From an uncultured Prevotella sp. (lineage in GTDB: Bacteria > Bacteroidota > Bacteroidia > Bacteroidales > Bacteroidaceae), in NCBI GenBank assembly GCA_937916075.1, contig CALGHW010000365.1:1-5095 (forward strand): a DNA stretch of 5,095 nucleotides, read 5' to 3'. How positions within the stretch are numbered: position 1 is the first letter of the stretch; each line of letters opens with the position of its first letter. Below the pieces are notes generated by a model that was not told where the DNA came from, searched no databases, and saw only the letters and a list, made by a program, of their open reading frames with translations. Both the position numbers and the translations under genes were made by a program. Below, one piece after another: positions 1-5,095 of this stretch.

Positions 1-51
1 CGAAGAGAAAGTTGCCTGATTTCTGGGAGAAACTTGGCAACTTTCTCTTCG
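1..51. repeat. 51-nt intergenic palindrome (long hairpin)
   Basis: Positions 1-16 and 36-51 are perfect reverse complements (16 bp, outer end CGAAGAG, inner end GTTGCC). The 19-nt spacer holds a second, nested stem: TTTCT at 20-24 pairs with AGAAA at 28-32 around a GGG loop, leaving a 3x3 internal loop. The whole element is therefore one long hairpin centred at about position 26. The stem touches the first base of the window, so it may extend further upstream. It could be the terminator of an upstream gene, although the sequence after it (TAATTAGG) is a poor U-tract, or a dispersed palindromic intergenic repeat. The structure is seen directly; the role is not known. Confidence 0.8.
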
Positions 52-57
52 TAATTA

Positions 58-70
58 GGCAATTTTCTCA
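58..70 (+). repeat. degenerate third copy of the palindrome arm
   Basis: GGCAATTTTCTC at 58-69 repeats GGCAACTTTCTC at 36-47 with one mismatch and a 22-nt period. The same 12-mer lies inverted at 5-16. The region therefore carries three related copies, two inverted and one direct. The third copy cannot pair as strongly and may be a remnant or a competing partner for the 5' arm. Confidence 0.55.
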
Positions 71-141
71 TTCCAGCCGTTTCAGGCGCTTCGAAGGAAG
101 CTTTGGATGGATATGAAATATCTTTATATTATAGCACTTGC

Positions 142-164
142 TTTTCAACCGTACAGGTTGAAGA
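142..164 (+). other. small hairpin, possible weak terminator
   Basis: TTCAACC (144-150) pairs with GGTTGAA (156-162) around a GTACA loop. The stem extends to 142-150/156-164 with one T-G wobble and one T-A pair. It is followed by TTTATCTCTT, which is T-rich but interrupted. It could be a weak intrinsic terminator for transcription entering from the left, or a chance stem. Confidence 0.3.
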
Positions 165-316
165 TTTATCTCTTACGTGACAAGAGGACAATACAAACAT
201 CCTTTAGGTGTGACAAATTGCTGTATTTTGTATCTGAATGATGTTCATTTGTTCTTTTTTGTGTGCTTCAGCTGATTTTTATCGTCGAAAGGTGCAGGTT
301 GTTATATAAAAATGTA

Positions 317-324
317 TATCTTTG
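317..324 (+). promoter_or_regulatory. Bacteroidota -7 promoter box (TATCTTTG)
   Basis: TATCTTTG matches the Bacteroidota primary sigma -7 consensus TAnnTTTG exactly and sits 27 nt before the ATG at 352. Transcription would begin around 330-333, giving a leader of about 20 nt that is almost all A and T with no Shine-Dalgarno sequence, as is usual in this phylum. The -33 element is not clear: the nearest TTG (299-301) leaves only 15 nt, shorter than the usual spacing. The box overlaps the TTG codon at 322 and so argues against that codon as a start. Confidence 0.75.
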
Positions 325-351
325 CAACCGAAATATATTCTTTATTTAATA

Positions 352-420
352 ATGAGAAAAAGGCGACTCTTTGTGTTTATATTGTCCCTATTTGTGACAA
401 TCGGAGCGTTTCCTATTGGA
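352..420 (+). other. signal peptide (residues 1-23)
   Basis: The N-terminus has a basic n-region (MRKRR) followed by a hydrophobic core of about 14 residues (LFVFILSLFVTIGA). Cleavage by signal peptidase I is plausible after A19 or G23. There is no lipobox cysteine, so this is not a lipoprotein. Export through Sec is a prerequisite for type IX secretion and agrees with the C-terminal sorting domain. Confidence 0.85.
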
Positions 421-3400
421 ATATCTGACAATAGGAACCTGCAAAAGACGTTCGGTAAGACCACGTCGAACACAGTTGTAGCAGATAAAAACACTGATTC
501 GGAGAAGCTGGTTGTTTACAAACGGCTGTATCAGAAAAACAAGCAGCGTACCACGTTTGGTCGAAGCTTTCCCGGCCTGTCACCACAAGCCATGGCCCAG
601 CGTCTGGGCAAAAAGGTGATACCGGCTTCTGGTAGTCAACTGACTCTCTATGGCTCTATGACCACCAATCCGGCGTGGGGGGATAATACCACAGGCAAGT
701 ATGGCATGTACACATTTACATCGCCCTCTTATACCACAACCCAGCTAAAGGCCGATGACGACTTGGTGCCCAATGGCGGCGGCGTATTGGTCGGTGATAC
801 CTATTACTGCATCAATTTCTATTCCTTCTACGGATACAAATTCGTCTATTTTGAACGTTATAATGCAAATACTTGGGAGTTTTTAAATGACGAGAAAACT
901 TCTATACAAGATGTGGCTACCGACTTGACCTATGACCCCATTACGGAAAAGGTATACGGTTGTTTCGTCAATGACAATGATAACGGATACGTGTGGGCCA
1001 CGCTCAATTTGGAAACTGGTAAGCGTCAGCAGATTGCTCCTATTGATAATTCGATGATTGCTTTGGCTGCTAATGCGGAAGGAGTTATCTATGGCATAGA
1101 TTGTGACGCCAATCTCTACACCGTCAACAAGGCCACTGGTGCGCAGACCTTGGTAGGCGCAACAGGGCTGGACATAGATAATATCACGCAGAGTGCCGTA
1201 TTCGATATGCGTAAGAATGAACTCTACTGGACGGCTTGCTTGAAAGATGGTACTACAGGTCTTTACAAGGTTAACACATCAACCGGTGAGGCTTCTTTGG
1301 TGGTGACTTTTCCCGACAAGGAACAGTATCAAGGTATCTTCATTAAAACTCCGTTGGCAGAAGATGGCGCACCGGCGGCAGTGACTTCTGTCACGCCCAA
1401 CTTTGTCAAGGGAAGTTGTACTGGGGCTGTCTCGTTTACGGCTCCTGTTAAGACTTTTGCCGGTGACGACCTTACAGGTGACTTGACCTATACAGTGACA
1501 GCCAATGGCACAACAATGGCCACCGGAACAACTACTGCCGGTGCTGACGTGAATGTGACAGTGACCGTGCCCGGTGGGCAGACCAAGTTTGGGGTCACCA
1601 CTTCCAATGCTGTGGGTAAAAGCCCGTCAACGGTTGTAGATATATTTGTAGGAAAAGATGCTCCTGCTGCTGTTGGCAATCTGAAACTGGAAGTGACCGA
1701 CAGAGAGACGGGCAATGTGCGGCTTTCCTGGGCCGCTCCTTCCACCACCCTCAACGGAGGCTATTTGGATGCGGAGGCTTTGCGCTACAAGGTGGTGAGA
1801 TACCCCGACAGTGTGACGGTAGCCGAGAATATGACGGCTTGTGAGTATACCGAAAAGTTGGGAACGGAAGCATTGGTGCAGTACAGTTATCAGGTGACTC
1901 CTTCTGTTGGCGACTTGGTAGGTACACCAGCTGTTTCAAACAAGGTGAAAATGGGCTCACACTGTGTCGTTCCCTATGTAGAAACGTTTGATACTCCGGA
2001 ATCACTGGATAACTTCACCGTTATCGACGGTTATGACGACGGCGATACTTGGGTGTTCCGTACTGGATGGGATATGGTGCAGAGCCGTTACTCGTTTAAG
2101 AATCCGATGGACGAGTGGCTCATCACGCCACCCATCTATCTGGAACAAGGCAAACTCTATAAACTTACTTTCACATCTTCCTCCAAGCGGGTGTATCCCG
2201 ACCGACTTGAAGTGAAGATGGGACAAGGCACTTCAGCACAGAACATGGTGACCACGTTGGTCAAAGATACCCTTTATACCACAGACGAATATGTGACCGA
2301 TGTGGTTTATGATTTTGATTTGGATGTCAAGGTTGACAAAACGGGCGACTACAACATTGGTTTCCATGCCATGGCCGACCAGCCTCAGATGTCAGACCTT
2401 CGCTTAGACGACATCCGTCTGACAGAGGTCTCCGCCCTTGACTGTCCTGACCGTGTGACTGACCTTACGGCTACAGCAGGTGCCCAAGGCGCACTCAACG
2501 CCACCATAGCCTTTAACACTCCGACCAAGGATGTGGATGGCAACGTCCTCCAGACACTGGATAAGGCCGAAATCTATCAGGGTGGCAAACTCTTGGCTAC
2601 CATTGACGACATCGAGCCTGGCAAGTCCTATTTTACGGTCGTTACGGCACAACAGGGTGATAACGAGTATACCGTATATGTGTACAATGAGAAGGGAAAG
2701 GGGCTTGACAGCAAAGTCTCCGTCTACTGTGGTGTGACTGTTCCGGCCTGCGTGAGCAATGTACTGTTGAAAGAGGTAGACGGTCATCCCGTCATCACCT
2801 GGGATGCTCCAACAGTAGGTGCTGACGGTGGCTATATTGATCCGGCCAAGCTCACCTATACCGTGTTGCGTGGTGCCGACCAGACTATCGTGGCCTCTGA
2901 CATTACCGAGACTTCATTTACTGACCCCTATGAGGTGGAAGGACAGACTCTGCAGGTGTATCTCATTTATGCTTATAATGCTGCCGGCATGAGCAAGGCC
3001 GCCTATTCCAACTATATAGTGGTTGGCAAAGGCTGCTATACCGTTCCGTTCAAGGAGTCGTTTGCTGGAGCCTCTATTACCCAACAGCCTTGGAGCAACA
3101 CGTCTACCGGAAGCAGTTCCTGGTGGTTGACCAAGGACAATAGTAGTGTGAAGGCTCAGGATGGGGATGAAGGTATGATTTACTTCCAGGGTGAAGGTGC
3201 CAACGAAACGGGTTTCATCTTCAGTGGAAAAATATCATTGGCGGGCACATTTAACCCCGCCCTTGTTACCTATCTCTATTATGATGACAAAATCAAGTCT
3301 GATATTAAATTGAAGATAATGGCTACGTCAGACTATATCAACTTTACCACGTTAAAAGTCATTGACTATAATAACTTTGAGGGAGTAACGGGATGGAACA

Positions 3401-4914
3401 AGATTGTTGTGCCACTCACTGATTTCACGGACAAGCCTTTTGTGGCTGTGGCATACGACGCCACCACAGGTGATGGTGATTTCCGTCACAGTATCTATTT
3501 GGATAACGTGAACGTGATAGACAATATCGAGAACAATATCACGGTGACCGACTTTTATGGACCGGCCAGCATGTTGGCCGGAAAGACTGATGACTTCCAT
3601 GTCGTGTGGCGCAATGACGGTGTGCAGGCTGAGAGTAACTATACCGTGGAACTGTATCAGAACGACAAGAAGGTGGATGAATACAAGGGACATACTATTC
3701 AGCCGGGCGAGAGTATGGAGTGCGTGTTTCATGTGACGGCCGATGCGGCCATGCCGGAGAATAATACATTCTATGCTTATGTGAACTATGCCGCAGACCA
3801 ATATGTGGACAACAATAAATCAGACGTGCTCAGCACAACCGTGGGGCACATTAATTATCCTACCGTGACCGATCTCACAGGTCAGTATGCCGATGGAGTA
3901 AGCCTCTCTTGGAGTAAGCCCCAGACTTACAAGGCTCAAAAGCCAGTGACCGAAGGATTTGAGACCTATACTCCGTTTATCATCGACAATATCGGTGACT
4001 GGAAACTCTATGATGCCGATGGGGGTACAACTTATGCCATCACTTATAAAGGCGAATCAAAGCAGTATCTGCATGCAACGGAACCTATGGCTTGGCAGGT
4101 GTTCAATGCCCATGAGGCCGGGCTTGACACAACAGCGGTGAAGTATGATATCTTCATGGCACATGAGGGAGCACAAGCTATAGCCTCGTTTAGTTCGGAA
4201 AAAACAGAAACAGACAACTGGCTGATTTCTCCGCGGCTGAGCGGTGAGGCCCAGTTGATAACTTTCTACGTGAGAACTACTGTGCCTAATTTTGGCTTGG
4301 AGACTTTTGAGGTGCTCACCTCTGCGACAGATGACGAGGTGAAGAGCTTTGTGAAGATGGACAACATCAATGGGGAGGCTCCTTATGAATGGACTAAAAT
4401 CTCGTTTGCTGTGCCACAGGGAACCCGCTATTTTGCGATTCGTGGGACTTCCTATCAAAAACTTGCCATGCTGGTGGACGATGTCACCTTTATTCCCGAG
4501 AATGGTGAACAGGTAGAGATGCGTGTGCTCGGTTATAATGTTTATCGTGACGGCGTGAAATTGACGGAACAGCCTGTCAATACAACTTCTTTCCAGGATG
4601 TCGTAGAGGAAAATGTCACCTATCAGTATCAGGTGTCGGCCGTTTATGACGATGGCGAGTCGGTACTTTCCGCCCCGTTCTTGTTGACGGCAACAGGTAT
4701 GAGGCCGTTGGCGGCAGATGGCGTGGATATCCATGTCGCCAAGCAGTGTATCATTGTTTCTCATTGTGCTGGTAAGGCCGTTAAGATTTACACACCAGAT
4801 GGTGCTGTTGTCTATCGTGCATTTGGTAGTAGGGAAATCGTTTCCGTTCCAGTGGCCTGCGGTACTTATATTGTGGAGTGCGACGGGCAGGTGAGGAAAT
4901 TTGTTGTGAAGTAA
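352..4914 (+). CDS. secreted multidomain Fn3 / anchor-J surface protein with T9SS-type sorting domain
   Basis: This encodes a 1520-residue exported protein, probably an adhesin-like surface binding protein. I see no catalytic motif and do not recognise a named gene. The order is: signal peptide (1-23), basic linker (24-94), propeller-like region (95-337), two [Fn3-Fn3-J] modules (340-693, 697-1059), CARDB-like Ig domain (1063-1165), an Fn3 split by a third J domain (1167-1449), and a T9SS type A-like sorting domain (1453-1520). J domains of this kind are related to the cleaved-adhesin/haemagglutinin domains of Porphyromonas gingipains and HagA, which is the basis for proposing binding. The frame stays open to TTG at 322, but ATG 352 is preferred: the TTG lies inside the promoter, and only the ATG places the MRKRR n-region at the N-terminus. 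The gene appears monocistronic, with its own promoter and a terminator 18 nt after the stop. There is no frameshift or internal stop. Export and domain class are well supported; ligand and role are inference. Confidence 0.93.
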   Translation: MRKRRLFVFILSLFVTIGAFPIGISDNRNLQKTFGKTTSNTVVADKNTDSEKLVVYKRLYQKNKQRTTFGRSFPGLSPQAMAQRLGKKVIPASGSQLTLYGSMTTNPAWGDNTTGKYGMYTFTSPSYTTTQLKADDDLVPNGGGVLVGDTYYCINFYSFYGYKFVYFERYNANTWEFLNDEKTSIQDVATDLTYDPITEKVYGCFVNDNDNGYVWATLNLETGKRQQIAPIDNSMIALAANAEGVIYGIDCDANLYTVNKATGAQTLVGATGLDIDNITQSAVFDMRKNELYWTACLKDGTTGLYKVNTSTGEASLVVTFPDKEQYQGIFIKTPLAEDGAPAAVTSVTPNFVKGSCTGAVSFTAPVKTFAGDDLTGDLTYTVTANGTTMATGTTTAGADVNVTVTVPGGQTKFGVTTSNAVGKSPSTVVDIFVGKDAPAAVGNLKLEVTDRETGNVRLSWAAPSTTLNGGYLDAEALRYKVVRYPDSVTVAENMTACEYTEKLGTEALVQYSYQVTPSVGDLVGTPAVSNKVKMGSHCVVPYVETFDTPESLDNFTVIDGYDDGDTWVFRTGWDMVQSRYSFKNPMDEWLITPPIYLEQGKLYKLTFTSSSKRVYPDRLEVKMGQGTSAQNMVTTLVKDTLYTTDEYVTDVVYDFDLDVKVDKTGDYNIGFHAMADQPQMSDLRLDDIRLTEVSALDCPDRVTDLTATAGAQGALNATIAFNTPTKDVDGNVLQTLDKAEIYQGGKLLATIDDIEPGKSYFTVVTAQQGDNEYTVYVYNEKGKGLDSKVSVYCGVTVPACVSNVLLKEVDGHPVITWDAPTVGADGGYIDPAKLTYTVLRGADQTIVASDITETSFTDPYEVEGQTLQVYLIYAYNAAGMSKAAYSNYIVVGKGCYTVPFKESFAGASITQQPWSNTSTGSSSWWLTKDNSSVKAQDGDEGMIYFQGEGANETGFIFSGKISLAGTFNPALVTYLYYDDKIKSDIKLKIMATSDYINFTTLKVIDYNNFEGVTGWNKIVVPLTDFTDKPFVAVAYDATTGDGDFRHSIYLDNVNVIDNIENNITVTDFYGPASMLAGKTDDFHVVWRNDGVQAESNYTVELYQNDKKVDEYKGHTIQPGESMECVFHVTADAAMPENNTFYAYVNYAADQYVDNNKSDVLSTTVGHINYPTVTDLTGQYADGVSLSWSKPQTYKAQKPVTEGFETYTPFIIDNIGDWKLYDADGGTTYAITYKGESKQYLHATEPMAWQVFNAHEAGLDTTAVKYDIFMAHEGAQAIASFSSEKTETDNWLISPRLSGEAQLITFYVRTTVPNFGLETFEVLTSATDDEVKSFVKMDNINGEAPYEWTKISFAVPQGTRYFAIRGTSYQKLAMLVDDVTFIPENGEQVEMRVLGYNVYRDGVKLTEQPVNTTSFQDVVEENVTYQYQVSAVYDDGESVLSAPFLLTATGMRPLAADGVDIHVAKQCIIVSHCAGKAVKIYTPDGAVVYRAFGSREIVSVPVACGTYIVECDGQVRKFVVK
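634..1362 (+). other. beta-propeller-like N-terminal region (residues ~95-337)
   Basis: At least three blade-like repeats can be seen, at about residues 192-222, 238-264 and 282-318. Each has a hydrophobic strand, then a [V/L]-Y-[G/W] strand (VYG 201-203, IYG 246-248, LYW 291-293), then 'L-x-x-[L/V]-N-x-x-T-G' ending a strand. This spacing is typical of WD-, NHL- and DUF4394-like propellers. The first part (about 95-180) is rich in Y, G and T and may hold further divergent blades. The exact fold and blade number cannot be settled by eye. Such domains in Bacteroidota surface proteins usually bind ligands rather than catalyse. Confidence 0.5.
1369..2430 (+). other. module 1: Fn3-Fn3-anchor J (residues ~340-693)
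   Basis: The first Fn3 (340-434) has the short core VSFTAP. The second (437-534) has SWAAP (459-463), GGYLD (469-473) and LRYKVVR (477-483), the typical B and C strands of Bacteroidota Fn3 domains. The J domain (536-693) opens with VPYVETFD (540-547), carries DEWLITPP (587-594), and closes with LRLDDIRL (683-690). These are the usual start, middle and end signatures of choice-of-anchor J / cleaved-adhesin-like jelly-roll domains. Confidence 0.75.
2440..3528 (+). other. module 2: Fn3-Fn3-anchor J (residues ~697-1059)
   Basis: The order repeats that of module 1. The first Fn3 (about 697-794) has IAFNTP and DVDG. The second (797-893) has TWDAP (816-820), GGYID (826-830) and LTYTVLR, closely matching the second Fn3 of module 1. 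The J domain (895-1059) opens with VPFKESF (898-904) and closes with IYLDNVNVID (1048-1057). Its middle signature is degenerate: GFIFSG stands where WLI[ST]P would be expected, so this copy has diverged. Confidence 0.7.
3538..3846 (+). other. CARDB-like Ig-fold domain (residues ~1063-1165)
   Basis: The segment has the features of CARDB-type Ig domains: a 'V-x-W-R-N-D-G' turn, followed by Y-T-V-E-L-Y with a short 'N-D-K-K-V' hairpin, then 'I-Q-P-G-E-S' before a strand, and finally Y-V-N-Y-A-x-D-x-x-x-x-N-N near the end. It probably acts as a stalk or spacer between module 2 and the C-terminal Fn3/J block. The family assignment is by pattern only. Confidence 0.55.
3850..4698 (+). other. Fn3 domain split by an inserted anchor-J domain (residues ~1167-1449)
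   Basis: Residues 1170-1190 form a normal Fn3 start (P-T-V-T-D-L, then V-S-L-S-W-S-K-P). Instead of the expected next strand, a complete J domain follows (about 1200-1382; DNA 3949-4497): opening EGFETYTPF (1201-1209), GDW (1215-1217), DNWLISPRL (1288-1296) and closing MLVDDVTFIPE. The Fn3 then resumes with LGYNVYRDGVKL (1393-1404) and ends with YQYQVSAVY and LSAPFLL. Neither Fn3 half makes a full domain alone. Confidence 0.65.
4708..4911 (+). other. T9SS type A-like C-terminal sorting domain (residues ~1453-1520)
   Basis: The last 68 residues fit the Por/T9SS type A sorting domain: V-K-I-Y-T-P-D-G (1477-1484) for the 'V-x-[IV]-Y-[DT]-x-x-G' signature, a middle strand EIVSVPV, then G-T-Y-I-V (1504-1508) and a terminal R-K-F-V-V-K at the extreme C-terminus. 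In known T9SS substrates this domain directs passage through the outer membrane and is usually removed on anchoring. Four cysteines (1466, 1472, 1503, 1510) are unusual for it. Confidence 0.75.
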
Positions 4915-4932
4915 AGATACTGAAAGTTCATT

Positions 4933-4980
4933 AACAAAATCCCCGGCAACTGAGTAAAACCAGTTGCCGGGGATTTTGTT
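4933..4980. terminator. strong bidirectional intrinsic terminator
   Basis: Positions 4933-4952 and 4961-4980 form a perfect 20-bp stem around the 8-nt loop AGTAAAAC. The stem has a GC-rich core (CCCCGGCAACTG / CAGTTGCCGGGG) flanked by an A-run on the left and a T-run (ATTTTGTTTT) on the right, so it can stop transcription in either direction. It begins 18 nt after the stop codon at 4914. Its symmetry fits convergent genes sharing one terminator. Confidence 0.93.
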
Positions 4981-4988
4981 TTCAGTGG

Positions 4989-5019
4989 AAACGTTTTGCT
5001 GGAAAAGCAAACGTTTTGC
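4989..5019. repeat. AAACGTTTTGC double repeat / hairpin
   Basis: AAACGTTTTGC occurs twice in direct orientation, at 4989-4999 and 5009-5019 (20-nt period). Because each unit is nearly palindromic, the pair also folds: 4989-5000 pairs with 5006-5016 as 11 base pairs with a single bulged T (4994) and a GGAAA loop. It lies just after the terminator. A regulator site (the AAACG/CGTTT core resembles LacI-type operators) or a secondary 3' hairpin of the minus-strand transcript are both possible; neither is demonstrated. Confidence 0.5.
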
Positions 5020-5051
5020 AAATATTCTTTTCTAAGAAAAAGCTTTCAGTG

Positions 5052-5095
5052 TTATTCTTTCTTGTCTTGGATGGCTTGCATGATAAGGCCTTCCA
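5052..5095 (-). CDS. partial 3' end of a convergent gene (product unknown)
   Basis: Read on the minus strand, the window edge gives a frame ending ...EGLIMQAIQDKKE followed by TAA (complement of 5052-5054). The reading is 13 full codons plus a partial one, and the gene would continue beyond 5095. A hydrophobic stretch followed by a charged QDKKE tail looks like a normal protein C-terminus. The bidirectional terminator between it and the large gene supports a convergent neighbour. The other two minus frames are also open over this short distance, so the frame is not certain, and the product cannot be identified from 13 residues. Confidence 0.4.
   Translation of the reverse strand, partial: EGLIMQAIQDKKE

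Larger units (their letters stand above)
52..316. other. non-coding upstream region
   Basis: This AT-rich stretch lies between the edge palindrome and the promoter of the large gene. Apart from the degenerate arm copy (58-70) and a modest hairpin (142-164), I see no tRNA, riboswitch or convincing gene. A 44-codon reading frame (107-241) exists but looks like chance. A T-rich run around 251-262 precedes the promoter. With about 265 bp between the palindrome and the promoter there is room for a small RNA or regulator sites, but no recognisable signal for either. Confidence 0.6.

Noticed and set aside
119..126. TATCTTTA resembling a second -7 promoter box
   Set aside because: The invariant final G of TAnnTTTG is replaced by A, and there is no TTTG at a usual upstream distance.
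107..241. 44-residue plus-strand reading frame starting MDMKYLYIIALAF, with a GGAAG sequence just upstream
   Set aside because: The length is within chance for AT-rich DNA. It uses several AGG arginine codons, contains the 142-164 hairpin, and has no promoter box at a proper distance. Shine-Dalgarno sequences also mean little in this phylum. No family resemblance.
3352..3801. 149-residue minus-strand reading frame
   Set aside because: It is antisense to the J2 and CARDB-like domains, with histidine-rich shadow composition and no promoter or family resemblance.
1..4980. Shared 7-mer GGCAACT/AGTTGCC in the 5' palindrome and in the 3' terminator, suggesting flanking repeats of a mobile unit
   Set aside because: Only 7 bp are shared and the arm order is opposite in the two hairpins. 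There is no transposase, target duplication or longer match, so a mobile cassette is not supported.
4057..5010. 317-residue minus-strand reading frame opposite the C-terminal part of the large gene
   Set aside because: It lies entirely antisense to well-defined Fn3, J and sorting domains and would translate straight through the terminator hairpin. Its composition (rich in H, C, R and I) is that of a shadow frame.
5071..5095. Possible forward start (ATG GCT TGC ATG...) of a downstream plus-strand gene
   Set aside because: There is no TAnnTTTG box at a suitable distance, only eight codons are visible, and the minus-strand reading fits better with the bidirectional terminator.

Overview
The window is a stretch of a Bacteroidota chromosome, most likely Prevotella or a close relative in the Prevotellaceae. 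Three things point there: a TAnnTTTG-type -7 promoter element followed by a short AT-rich leader with no Shine-Dalgarno sequence, the balanced GC content of the coding region, and a very large secreted protein. That protein is built from fibronectin type III (Fn3) and 'choice-of-anchor J' / cleaved-adhesin-like domains and ends in a type IX secretion (T9SS) type A-like sorting domain. The genus is an inference from style, not from a marker gene.

Layout. Positions 1-351 are non-coding. They open with a strong 51-nt palindrome at the window edge, with a third degenerate copy of its arm nearby, then a weaker hairpin, and end with the promoter at 317-324. Positions 352-4914 are one gene encoding a 1520-residue protein. 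Positions 4915-5051 are a convergent intergenic region with a 20-bp perfect-stem terminator that should work in both directions and a small AAACGTTTTGC repeat/hairpin. Positions 5052-5095 are probably the last codons of a minus-strand gene that runs off the window.

The protein, in order: signal peptide (1-23), basic low-complexity linker (24-94), beta-propeller-like region (about 95-337), two copies of an [Fn3 - Fn3 - anchor-J] module (340-693 and 697-1059), a CARDB-like Ig domain (1063-1165), an Fn3 domain that appears to be split by a third anchor-J domain (1167-1449), and a C-terminal sorting domain (1453-1520). I see no catalytic domain. The likely role is a surface-attached or secreted binding protein (adhesin-like); its ligand is unknown. 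The gene appears monocistronic, with its own promoter and its own terminator.

No complete unknown system (defence, mobile element, CRISPR, RNA gene) is visible. The points most worth a second look are the nested domain, the duplicated supra-domain module, the cysteine-rich sorting domain and the palindromic intergenic element.
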